Assembly: GCF_002843355.2 (NCBI RefSeq)
Contig: NZ_PJAI02000019.1
Location: forward strand, 1 to 64,000
DNA: 64,000 bases
Source of the DNA: Colwellia echini
Lineage (GTDB): Bacteria; Pseudomonadota; Gammaproteobacteria; Enterobacterales; Alteromonadaceae
Reading direction: 5' to 3'
Below the pieces are notes generated by a model. It was not told the DNA's origin, searched no databases, and worked only from the letters and a program-made list of their open reading frames with translations. Positions 8,471 through 16,412 of the stretch are shown here, piece after piece (position 1 is the first letter of the stretch; each line of letters begins with the position of its first letter). The position numbers were made by a program, and so were the translations under genes.

Positions 8471-10960
8471 TTAAGGTTTAAGTAAGCGTAATGAATTGGT
8501 GATCACTAATATGGAGCTAGCAGACATACCAATTACCGCCATATATGGGGTAATATATCCGGCAACGGCTAAGGGTAATACAATAGCATTATAACCAAAT
8601 GCCCATAAGTAATTTTGAAATATTATGCGTCTTGTTCGGTGCGATACTTTGATTAAGGTATTGATGCTACTTAATTTATTATTGAGCAAAATTACATCTG
8701 CGCCACTTTTAGTGATATCTGCGCCACAGCCCATAGCAATCGATACGTGTGCGGCACCAAATACTGGAGAGTCATTAACACCATCCCCAGTCATAGCTAC
8801 GTTATCGCCTTGTGCTTGCATGTTTTGTATATACTGCATTTTTTCTGTCGCGCTCAAACCTCCTAAAGCAACATTCAACGGTAATATCTGACTAATAGCA
8901 TCACAAGCATGCTGACTGTCACCTGATAATAAACGCGTTTTATGTTGCTTATTAAGCTCTGATAAGGTGTTAAAGGCATCATCACGAACTTTATCGATAA
9001 GGTAAAAAGCAGCAATTATTTGTTTGTTTGCCATTAAAATACAATTAGCACCTTGTAAATCAATTTGCTTGCCTTGCTGACAATTTATTGCACCTAATTT
9101 AGCTAACCAAGTACATTTACCAATAGTATAATCGATCTCATTAATAGACCCCGTAACACCTTGACCTGAGTGTACTTTAACTTGTTCGGCTTTGAGGCTG
9201 TGATCTCTAAATTCAGTAAAAGGCTTAGCTATTGGGTGCTCTGAATGAGCTTCAAGTGCGGCTGCAATGGCAAGTACTTGTGCTTTACTCGTATTGTCAT
9301 TATTCGATCCAATGAGTTCAATACGGTCAATAGTAAACTCACCTGTGGTTAAGGTGCCAGTTTTATCAAAAGCAAAACAATTAATACTAGGAATAGTTTC
9401 CATAACATGACCACCTTTGATCATTATCCCCGCTTTATTCAAACGAGTTGTAGCGCAGGTTAAACCGGTAGGTGTTGCTAATGAAAGGGCGCAAGGGCAG
9501 GTCGCGACTAACACTGAAAGGGTGATCCAAAAAGCTTCTTCAGGTAAATGTTGATGCCAATAAAGTGCAGTACCAATTGAGGTTAATAATATGATGGCAA
9601 CAAAGTATTGGGCTATTTTATCTGATAATTGAGCTATTTTAGGTTTATGTGTTTGTGACTCTTCACTTAAACGGATAAGTTGGCTTAAAAAAGACTGACC
9701 TGAGTTTTTAGTGACTTGTACGGTAATATTACCATCACCATTTATCGTACCAGCAAATATTTTATCATTAACTGTTTTATTAACAGGTGTTTGCTCACCT
9801 GATAACATCGCTTCATTTAACTGACTGTTACCGAGCGTAATAATACCATCAGCAGGGACAAGCTCACCAGGTTTGATAATTACAATATCACCTTGCAATA
9901 AGCTTTTAGCAGCAACAAGTAATTCTTGTGGGGCAGCATCAGCGCTAGTTGAATTAATATCCGTAGGTATTAATTTACAGGCAGTCATCGGCATCAATTT
10001 TAATAAATTAGCTGACACTTGGGCCGCGCGAGAGCGGGCTCTAAATTCTAAAAACTTACCAATGAGCAATAAGAAGGTGAACATTGAAACTGACTCAAAA
10101 TACACTTCCCCTTGTTGCGTAACAGTAGCCCAAGCACTTGCACTAAACGCGAGAATAATAGCAACTGATACTGGCACATCCATGGATAATCGTTTAGCTT
10201 TTACGGCGTTTATCGCGCCAATGTAAAAAGGGAATGCGCCATAAAATATAATTGGAATAGCTAGCATAAAGCTTATCCAACGTAGGTATACTTTATTGTC
10301 TTCGGTCATATCGGCGAAAGCGCCAAAATATAAACCAACGGCAATCATCATGATTTGCATCATTAAAATACCGCTAATACCAAGACGTTTAATGAAGGCT
10401 TTACTCTGTTTCGTATTGTTTATTTCAATGTCATTCGCTTTAAAAGGTAGGGCTTGATAACCAATGCGCTCAATTTCACGCAAAATATCACTCAGTTTTA
10501 CTGAGGTATCTTGCCACTTTACCGTGGCACGTTGTGTTGTAGCATTAACGTTGATAGAAACTAAACCTGTTAGCTTATCTAATTGTCTTTCAATTAACCA
10601 AGCACAAGCCGCACAACTAATGCCATCAACGGTTAATATCGCTTCTTTAAGGTCATTTTGTAGTTCATTACCTTGAGCATCAACTCCTGTATTTGAACTA
10701 CTATTAAAAACAAATTCACTCTGTAATACCGCTTCATCAAGTAATTTATTTTTTTGTAATTGCTCAGGAATAAGAGAATGACCTTTATGTGCAGGCTCTG
10801 TTCTAACTGAATAATATTGAGATAGACCATTCTCAACAATAGTTTGGGCGATGGCTTGACAGCCAAGACAACACATAGGTTGTTGAATATGATTAATTTC
10901 AACGTGGAGGTTGATACCTTTAGGAACTATTTCATTACAGTGAAAACATTGAGTAGTCAT
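8471..10960 (-). CDS. ccoI: Copper-translocating P-type ATPase CcoI/FixI
   Basis: An 829-residue P1B-type ATPase. It has an N-terminal zinc-ribbon-like cysteine cluster (C5, C8 and the CCLGC near residue 30), a heavy-metal domain with C116-x2-C119, eight hydrophobic segments, SGE near 388, the membrane CPC motif at 488-490 and the phosphorylated D532 in DKTGTLT. TGDGVND marks the hinge. FixI/CcoI proteins move copper out of the cytoplasm to supply the CcoN active site. It is followed by ccoS and the TauE-like gene, and is separated from fixH by 261 bp, so it may have its own promoter. Confidence 0.95.
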   Translation of the reverse strand: MTTQCFHCNEIVPKGINLHVEINHIQQPMCCLGCQAIAQTIVENGLSQYYSVRTEPAHKGHSLIPEQLQKNKLLDEAVLQSEFVFNSSSNTGVDAQGNELQNDLKEAILTVDGISCAACAWLIERQLDKLTGLVSINVNATTQRATVKWQDTSVKLSDILREIERIGYQALPFKANDIEINNTKQSKAFIKRLGISGILMMQIMMIAVGLYFGAFADMTEDNKVYLRWISFMLAIPIIFYGAFPFYIGAINAVKAKRLSMDVPVSVAIILAFSASAWATVTQQGEVYFESVSMFTFLLLIGKFLEFRARSRAAQVSANLLKLMPMTACKLIPTDINSTSADAAPQELLVAAKSLLQGDIVIIKPGELVPADGIITLGNSQLNEAMLSGEQTPVNKTVNDKIFAGTINGDGNITVQVTKNSGQSFLSQLIRLSEESQTHKPKIAQLSDKIAQYFVAIILLTSIGTALYWHQHLPEEAFWITLSVLVATCPCALSLATPTGLTCATTRLNKAGIMIKGGHVMETIPSINCFAFDKTGTLTTGEFTIDRIELIGSNNDNTSKAQVLAIAAALEAHSEHPIAKPFTEFRDHSLKAEQVKVHSGQGVTGSINEIDYTIGKCTWLAKLGAINCQQGKQIDLQGANCILMANKQIIAAFYLIDKVRDDAFNTLSELNKQHKTRLLSGDSQHACDAISQILPLNVALGGLSATEKMQYIQNMQAQGDNVAMTGDGVNDSPVFGAAHVSIAMGCGADITKSGADVILLNNKLSSINTLIKVSHRTRRIIFQNYLWAFGYNAIVLPLAVAGYITPYMAVIGMSASSILVITNSLRLLKP

Positions 10961-10990
10961 GATTTAATACTTTGTAACTTTGAAGTGTAA

Positions 10991-11128
10991 TAGCGAACAT
11001 TGAAAATTCGCTATGGTTCGCCATAGGGTGATAAATTAGCCAGCTAACTTGACTCACGTATTTAACCAACTTTTAACCTATTCTCTCAATATAAGCTCCG
11101 CTTAACAATACGTAATAAATGGAGCTTA
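10991..11128. other. fixH-ccoI spacer with alternative hairpins
   Basis: In this 261-bp gap TAGCGAA (10991-10997) can pair with TTCGCTA (11007-11013), and CTATGG (11011-11016) with CCATAG (11021-11026) around a TTCG loop. The two stems share CTA, so they exclude each other. A third dyad, TAAGCTCC/GGAGCTTA, spans 11092-11128. No FNR box and no clear terminator U-tract was found. Function unknown. Confidence 0.4.
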
Positions 11129-11221
11129 GTTGATAGTGTTTAATAGATGGATCTTAGTTGGGTTGAATATGTTAATGCCATTAATTTAAAGGTACTTATT
11201 AAAGATATTTATTAAAGATAT

Positions 11222-11716
11222 TTACTGAGCTTTTATTGGATCAGGAATAAAGTCGATAAAATTCTTTTGTGGTAAGCCAACAGTATCCTGAATTTTCCAG
11301 TGACCTTCAAAAGAGGTTAAAGTAATTTTCCATTTACCACCAACAGGTTGCTCAAATTGATGTCTAAAATGACCATTGCCATCAGGTGTTAAGGCTAAGT
11401 AAAAGTCTTGTTCAGCCAGTGTAGGGTGAGCAAAATTAACATTGAGTAATGGAAATACTTTTTCTATGCCAGTAGGCTTTATGATTAACTCGTTACCATC
11501 TAATTGCAGTGCAAAGCGAAGCCCTAGTTTTTGCGCCATTTTTACTTTGCCAACTTCTAAATTAATGGCTTTGCCTTTTTTATAATAATCCCCAACCACT
11601 AAAGGATCTGGGTTAGTATTGGCGATGATATAAGTTGAAATGCCTGCGACAACGGCAGTAAAAGGTAAAATAAAAACTAACCAAGCCCAAGGCTCACGAT
11701 ACCAAGAATCTTTCAT
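11222..11716 (-). CDS. fixH: FixH/CcoH family cbb3 assembly protein
   Basis: A 164-residue protein starting MKDSWYREPWAWLVFILPF: one N-terminal membrane helix, then GDYYKKGKAIN, the FixH signature, and a periplasmic beta domain ending in an IQDTVGLPQ-type tail. The frame is open 26 codons further upstream, but that part reaches the ccoP terminator, so the start at 11716 is preferred. FixH/CcoH is a stable partner of the cbb3 oxidase and acts in its assembly. No ccoG (polyferredoxin) lies between ccoP and fixH, where many genomes have it. Confidence 0.88.
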   Translation of the reverse strand: MKDSWYREPWAWLVFILPFTAVVAGISTYIIANTNPDPLVVGDYYKKGKAINLEVGKVKMAQKLGLRFALQLDGNELIIKPTGIEKVFPLLNVNFAHPTLAEQDFYLALTPDGNGHFRHQFEQPVGGKWKITLTSFEGHWKIQDTVGLPQKNFIDFIPDPIKAQ

Positions 11717-11799
11717 AAAGGTGCTTTTTTTGACAGTAGAATATGGGGCAAGATTATACCTTTTATAACAGCCATCAGCTAGTTTTGAAGACAAATAAA

Positions 11800-11833
11800 A
11801 AAGCCCTTGATTACCAAAGTAATCAAGGGCTTT
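11800..11833 (-). terminator. Rho-independent terminator after ccoP
   Basis: A perfect 14-bp stem (11800-11813 with 11820-11833) with a 6-nt loop. Read on the minus strand it is followed by a run of T (TTTTTTATTT). It ends the ccoNOQP transcript before fixH, so the assembly genes need partial read-through or their own promoter. Confidence 0.88.
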
Positions 11834-11877
11834 ATCTTTACAATACCGCTAATCTAAAAAAAGCTAGATATTGATAA

Positions 11878-12849
11878 TTAGTCTTGCGATAAACTGTAAA
11901 CGTAGGCGCCAATTAGGTGAACTTTTTCTTCACCTAAAATATCTTTCCATGCTGGCATAACACCGGCGCGACCATTACGAATAGTTTCTTCAATAACACG
12001 TTTTGAACCGCCGTATAACCATATGTTATCAGTTAAGTTTGGCGCGCCCATAGGCGTACCCATAGCTAAACTACCTTGACCATCTGGACCATGACAACCT
12101 GCACATATTGCAAATTTTGCTTTACCTGCTTTTGCCATTTCAGGATCTACCGAGCGACCACTTAGACTAATAACATAAGCAGCAACTTCTTGCACACCTT
12201 GCTCGCCGCCTAAAGTTGTTTCCCAAGCCATCATACCAGCAGCCTTACGGCCATTCATTATGGTTTCTTTAATCGCTTCAGGTGTACCGCCATATAACCA
12301 GTCTTTATCAGCTAGGTTAGGAAAGCCAGTAGTACCGTGAGCATCAGAGCCGTGACATTGTGCACAGTTTTGAATGAATAAGCGCTGACCAATTTTTAAT
12401 GCTTCGTCGTCTGTCGCTAAATCTTCAATACTACGCGCCGCGTAAGCAGTGAAAATTGGACCAAACTTAGCATCAGCAGCAGCCATTTCTCGATCGTACT
12501 GCACTAGTACACCCGAGTCTTTTTCTAAATACTTTGCTGTTTCGGCATTTGATTGTGCAATACTTAAAATACCTTGGTTAGAGCTTTTCCAGCCTAAAAG
12601 ACCAGTCCATGCACCTAAACCATACATAGCAATGTAACCAAAAGCCCAAATGATTGTTAGTAAGAAAAAGGTACTCCACCATTTAGGTAAAGGGTTATTT
12701 AACTCTTCAATGCCGTCAAAGCTATGACCCATTGACTCACCTTCTTCAACGCCTGCAAAGTTCTTCAAGCACATACGTAGTAGTAAAGTAAGTGCTACTA
12801 ACAAGCCAAGAGAAAGAACCCAAATCCATATATTCCAGAAGCTAGACAT
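11878..12849 (-). CDS. ccoP: cbb3 oxidase subunit III, dihaem cytochrome c (CcoP)
   Basis: A 323-residue protein with two N-terminal membrane segments (about 8-28 and 58-80) separated by the DGIEELNNPLPKWW motif of CcoP. Two c-type haem sites follow: C162-x2-C165-H166 and C249-x2-C252-H253. Met-containing loops (MMAWE, VMPAWK) supply the sixth ligands. It passes electrons to CcoO and then to CcoN. The start overlaps the end of ccoQ by 8 bp. Confidence 0.96.
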   Translation of the reverse strand: MSSFWNIWIWVLSLGLLVALTLLLRMCLKNFAGVEEGESMGHSFDGIEELNNPLPKWWSTFFLLTIIWAFGYIAMYGLGAWTGLLGWKSSNQGILSIAQSNAETAKYLEKDSGVLVQYDREMAAADAKFGPIFTAYAARSIEDLATDDEALKIGQRLFIQNCAQCHGSDAHGTTGFPNLADKDWLYGGTPEAIKETIMNGRKAAGMMAWETTLGGEQGVQEVAAYVISLSGRSVDPEMAKAGKAKFAICAGCHGPDGQGSLAMGTPMGAPNLTDNIWLYGGSKRVIEETIRNGRAGVMPAWKDILGEEKVHLIGAYVYSLSQD

Positions 12850-13048
12850 TATTATTCGTCTCCTGTTTGCTATCTTTATCGTGATGGCGTTTAGTATTAT
12901 CAGCAGCTAAATTATCTTCTTCAAAAATAGAGTTTGCGACTTCATCAAATGAGTCTTTACGCTTTTTTGAATATGACCATACAACAATGATAATAAACAA
13001 CCCCAATATAAGTAGGGCAAATAGCCCTCTAAGTGTACCGTAATCCAT
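12842..13048 (-). CDS. ccoQ: cbb3 oxidase subunit CcoQ
   Basis: A 68-residue single-helix protein (membrane helix LFALLILGLFIIIVVWSYS) followed by KKRKDSFDEVANSIFEED, typical of CcoQ. It stabilises the oxidase complex. The C-terminal tail is hydrophilic and Asp/Lys/Asn-rich. It overlaps ccoP and lies 21 bp behind ccoO. Confidence 0.92.
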   Translation of the reverse strand: MDYGTLRGLFALLILGLFIIIVVWSYSKKRKDSFDEVANSIFEEDNLAADNTKRHHDKDSKQETNNNV

Positions 13049-13069
13049 AACTTTTCCTTTAGATACGGC

Positions 13070-13714
13070 TTACTTCAATGCGTGACCAAGTGATTGCAAA
13101 TATGCAACCAAGGCACTCATTTCAGTTTTACCTTCAACAGCAGCTTTAGCACCGTCAATTTCAGCTTGAGTATAAAGCGGAATTGGGTTGCCGTTTTCAT
13201 CTTTATGACTGCGGTTACGAGTTAAAAAGTTAAATGTTTCTAGCTTTTTACCGGTTAACTCACCATCTAAGGTATTAGTACTTAACCACTTAAAAGAAGG
13301 CATGTTTGATTCTGGCACAACTGAACGAGGATCAATTAAGTGAGCAATATGCCAATCGTCACTATAACGACCACCAACACGTGCTAAATCAGGACCAGTA
13401 CGTTTTGAGCCCCATAAAAATGGATGTTCCCATACGCTTTCGCCCGCTACACTATAATGACCGTAACGCTCTGTTTCTGCGCGAAATGGTCGAATCATCT
13501 GGCTATGACAGTTACTACAGCCTTCACGAATGTAGATATCACGACCTTCCATTTGTAGTGCAGTGTATGGTTTTAAATTATCAACGGGTGTCGCTAATTC
13601 TTTTTGAAAGAACAACGGCGTTATTTCAACTAATCCACCGATACTGATAGCCATAACGGTAAATAGAAAGAATAAGCCAACATTCTTTTCAACTTTTTCA
13701 TGTGAATTTTTCAT
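13070..13714 (-). CDS. ccoO: cbb3 oxidase subunit II, monohaem cytochrome c (CcoO)
   Basis: A 214-residue protein from the ATG at 13714, which has a strong AAGGAG site at 13721-13726 overlapping the ccoN stop; the in-frame ATG seven codons upstream has no such site. One N-terminal membrane anchor (about 12-34) is followed by C66-x2-C69-H70 and the conserved [18 protein letters not shown]. It carries electrons from CcoP to CcoN. Confidence 0.95.
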   Translation of the reverse strand: MKNSHEKVEKNVGLFFLFTVMAISIGGLVEITPLFFQKELATPVDNLKPYTALQMEGRDIYIREGCSNCHSQMIRPFRAETERYGHYSVAGESVWEHPFLWGSKRTGPDLARVGGRYSDDWHIAHLIDPRSVVPESNMPSFKWLSTNTLDGELTGKKLETFNFLTRNRSHKDENGNPIPLYTQAEIDGAKAAVEGKTEMSALVAYLQSLGHALK

Positions 13715-13724
13715 TTGGCTCTCC

Positions 13725-15149
13725 TTAAGCTGCATCTACAGGCTTAAGACTATTGTCTTTAGCACCGATAGTTTTAAACATGTTGTAAGCCATTAATATA
13801 AAGCCGGTTACAATCAAAACACCACCTAAAAAGCGGATGAAATAGAATGGGTAAGAAGCAGTTAAACTCTCAACAAAACTATAAGTTAATGTACCGTCGC
13901 TGTTTACAGCTCTCCACATTAAACCTTGCATTACACCAGAGATCCACATAGCTACGATGTAAAGTACTACACCTACTGTATGCAACCAGAAATGTACGTT
14001 AATAAGGCGAATGCTATACATACGACCTTGATTAAATAACACCGGAATTAAGTGATACATAGCACCGATAGATATCATAGCAACCCAGCCTAAAGCGCCA
14101 GAATGTACGTGACCAACAGTCCAGTCAGTGTAATGAGATAAAGCATTTACTGATTTTATTGCCATCATCGGACCTTCGAAGGTAGACATACCGTAGAAAG
14201 ATAATGAAACAATTAAGAAACGTAATATAGGATCGGTGCGAAGTTTATGCCAAGCACCAGAAAGTGTCATGATACCGTTGATCATTCCCCCCCAAGAAGG
14301 CAAAAATAGTACAATAGACATAACCATACCTACTGATTGAGCCCAATCAGGAAGTGCTGTGTAATGTAAATGATGCGGACCAGCCCAAATGTATAAAGAA
14401 ACTAATGCCCAAAAATGCACGATAGATAAACGGTAAGAGTAAACAGGACGTTCAGCTTGTTTTGGTACGAAGTAATACATCATACCTAAGAAACCAGCAG
14501 TTAATAAGAAACCAACGGCGTTATGTCCGTACCACCATTGCATCATGGCATCAATTGCACCAGAGTAGATAGAGTATGATTTCATCCCAGAAACAGGAAT
14601 TACCATAGAGTTACCAATGTGTAATACCGCTACGGTTGCGATAAAGCCACCAAAGAACCAGTTGGCAACATAAATATGTGACACTTTACGTTTTACTAAA
14701 GTACCAAAGAAAACAATAGCGTACGAAACCCATACTACAGCAATAAGAATGTCGATAGGCCATTCAAGTTCTGCGTATTCTTTAGAAGAGGTATAACCTA
14801 AAGGTAAAGAAATAATTGCCGAAACTATTACTGCTTGCCAACCCCAAAAGGTGAATGGAACTAGCATGCCACCAAAGAGTCGTGTTTTACAGGTACGTTG
14901 TACCACGTAATAAGAGGTGGCAAATAATGCACTTGTACCAAAAGCAAATATTACAGCATTAGTATGAAGTGGACGAAGACGGGAGTAGGTTAACCAAGGT
15001 GTTTCAAAGTTTAACGCAGGCCAAATTAATTGTGCCGCGATAAGTACACCTAATGAGGTACCAACGATACCCCAGATTACAGTCATTACAGTAAACTGAC
15101 GTACAACATCAAAGTTGTAGTTTACTGCTGACGTATTACTTGTGGTCAT
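13725..15149 (-). CDS. ccoN: cbb3 oxidase catalytic subunit I (CcoN)
   Basis: A 474-residue haem-copper oxidase subunit with about twelve membrane helices. Haem and CuB histidines are seen in [31 protein letters not shown] and [13 protein letters not shown]. The protein reduces oxygen to water at high affinity and pumps protons. It leads the ccoNOQP operon. Upstream is a perfect FNR box with a plausible -10, so expression should rise at low oxygen. Confidence 0.97.
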   Translation of the reverse strand: MTTSNTSAVNYNFDVVRQFTVMTVIWGIVGTSLGVLIAAQLIWPALNFETPWLTYSRLRPLHTNAVIFAFGTSALFATSYYVVQRTCKTRLFGGMLVPFTFWGWQAVIVSAIISLPLGYTSSKEYAELEWPIDILIAVVWVSYAIVFFGTLVKRKVSHIYVANWFFGGFIATVAVLHIGNSMVIPVSGMKSYSIYSGAIDAMMQWWYGHNAVGFLLTAGFLGMMYYFVPKQAERPVYSYRLSIVHFWALVSLYIWAGPHHLHYTALPDWAQSVGMVMSIVLFLPSWGGMINGIMTLSGAWHKLRTDPILRFLIVSLSFYGMSTFEGPMMAIKSVNALSHYTDWTVGHVHSGALGWVAMISIGAMYHLIPVLFNQGRMYSIRLINVHFWLHTVGVVLYIVAMWISGVMQGLMWRAVNSDGTLTYSFVESLTASYPFYFIRFLGGVLIVTGFILMAYNMFKTIGAKDNSLKPVDAA

Positions 15150-15335
15150 GTTAAGAATTCCGCAGTGTTATTGTTAATCAGAAAGTATAATTGCTATAAG
15201 AACTAAATAGATAAAACTTTTAGTTATAGGACACAAAAGTACTTACTCTATGGGTTTGCTCTGTTGAGCTGTGAGATTATGTCACATGGTGTAAAAAAAT
15301 GTTTCAAAATCCCTATAATTTTACCCTCTGCCAAG

Positions 15336-15380
15336 GTTATAAATCAACAACTATGCTCGTTTAAATTTGATGTAGATCAA
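15336..15380 (-). promoter_or_regulatory. FNR box and promoter of ccoNOQP
   Basis: TTGAT-GTAG-ATCAA at 15367-15380 is a perfect match to the FNR consensus TTGAT-N4-ATCAA. On the minus strand a -10-like TATAAC lies at 15341-15336, placing the box centre about 41-45 bp before the expected start of transcription, as in class II activation. The leader to ccoN would be about 180 nt. Confidence 0.78.
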
Positions 15381-15548
15381 TAAAAGCGAGTTAGCGTACG
15401 TAATTATGTTGATATTTAGGCAAAAATAAAAGCTATTAAAAAAGTCAATGGCTTAGCAATAAAAAATACCGATTAATTATTGGAAAGTGAAGTGTTTAAT
15501 TGCAAAAAATTATAACAGCTATTTATATTAGCCATTTAATATTGGCCT

Positions 15549-15602
15549 GAGTTATGTGATGAGTTATGTGATGAGTTATGTGATGAGTTATGTGATGAGT
15601 TA
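15549..15602. repeat. 12-bp tandem repeat, four copies and a half
   Basis: Four perfect copies of gagttatgtgat (15549-15596) and a partial fifth, in the gap between ccoN and the divergent lipoprotein gene. Perfect identity suggests recent slippage, so the copy number may vary between strains. Confidence 0.92.
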
Positions 15603-15720
15603 ATGACGGTGATCAAATTCAACTCTTACTAGCTAGTTGAGCATAGCTGGTAGATAATGGTTGTTTTTTCAGTCACTCGGTTTTGTGTTAAATATTTTTT
15701 AATATGATTGAGGTATTAAC

Positions 15721-16227
15721 GTGTTAATTTTTAATAATGTGCAGGGTAGGCATAAACGCTTGCCGATTATATTGATATTACTTATCTCTGCTTGTAAGCC
15801 TGAAAGTGGGTTGGTTAATATTGACGCTCAACTTCAGCCGCAATGTATTACTAGCCAGAGTCAATGCGAAATTAGTACAACAGCAGGTACCTTCATTGTT
15901 CAATTTTCGCAAAGTATGCCTAATAGTAAGTTAACGGACAATATTAAAACTGAATTACCCTTTACTATTGAAGTATCTTCACGAACTCCAGAAGGTAATG
16001 TACTTCAATCAATTTCTAAGATTTCAGGTTATCTTGAAGGCAAAGATATGTTTATGGGAAAAGTACCTGTCTTTTTTGAAAAACAAGCAGGTAACAATAA
16101 TTACGTGGCAACTAGTTTACTGGCAAGTTGTAGTGAAGAGCAGATGGTCTGGCGATTATGGCTAACAGTGAATAGCGCGGGGGCTGAGCAAAGATTTTTT
16201 GTAGACTTTATGAGCCAACGTCTATAA
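15721..16227 (+). CDS. Small putative lipoprotein of unknown function
   Basis: A 168-residue protein with a GTG start preceded by TGAGG. A short basic N-terminus and a hydrophobic run end in the lipobox LISAC (Cys at about residue 22). The mature part is a beta-rich domain with two further Cys pairs: CITSQSQCEIS early and SCSEEQ later. No family was recognised with certainty. It is divergent from ccoN and shares its regulatory gap, so linkage to the oxidase is possible but only inferred from position. Confidence 0.75.
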   Translation: MLIFNNVQGRHKRLPIILILLISACKPESGLVNIDAQLQPQCITSQSQCEISTTAGTFIVQFSQSMPNSKLTDNIKTELPFTIEVSSRTPEGNVLQSISKISGYLEGKDMFMGKVPVFFEKQAGNNNYVATSLLASCSEEQMVWRLWLTVNSAGAEQRFFVDFMSQRL

Positions 16228-16262
16228 CTTATTATCTATAACTTATTATCTATAACTTATTA
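16221..16262. repeat. 14-bp tandem repeat, three copies
   Basis: Three perfect copies of tctataacttatta. The first copy contains the TAA stop codon of the lipoprotein gene, so copy-number change would leave the protein unchanged. Confidence 0.9.
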
Positions 16263-16279
16263 AAAGCTAAGCAATAAAA

Positions 16280-16310
16280 AAGGTAAGCAAAATAAATATT
16301 CGCTTACCTT
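16280..16310 (-). terminator. Terminator of mltD, possibly bidirectional
   Basis: A 9-bp stem (16280-16288 with 16302-16310). Read on the minus strand it is followed by TTTTTATTG, fitting a terminator for mltD. It lies between converging genes. Confidence 0.65.
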
Positions 16311-16412
16311 AGATTCTTTATTATCACTAAGTTATTACAGCTAAGTTATTACCAGTAAAAGTTATAATCAGTTAATTACAGCCAGTGAATCAGTATTATT
16401 ATTACTTTAATG

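Noticed and set aside
9873-10226. 117-residue plus-strand frame within ccoI
   Set aside because: A shadow of the ATPase gene with many rare features and no start signal.
11807-11826. TTGAT...ATCAA arms resembling an FNR site
   Set aside because: The half-sites are separated by ten bases, not four, and form the stem of the ccoP terminator.
13306-13647. 113-residue plus-strand frame within ccoO
   Set aside because: Antisense to the haem-binding region of ccoO; no independent support.
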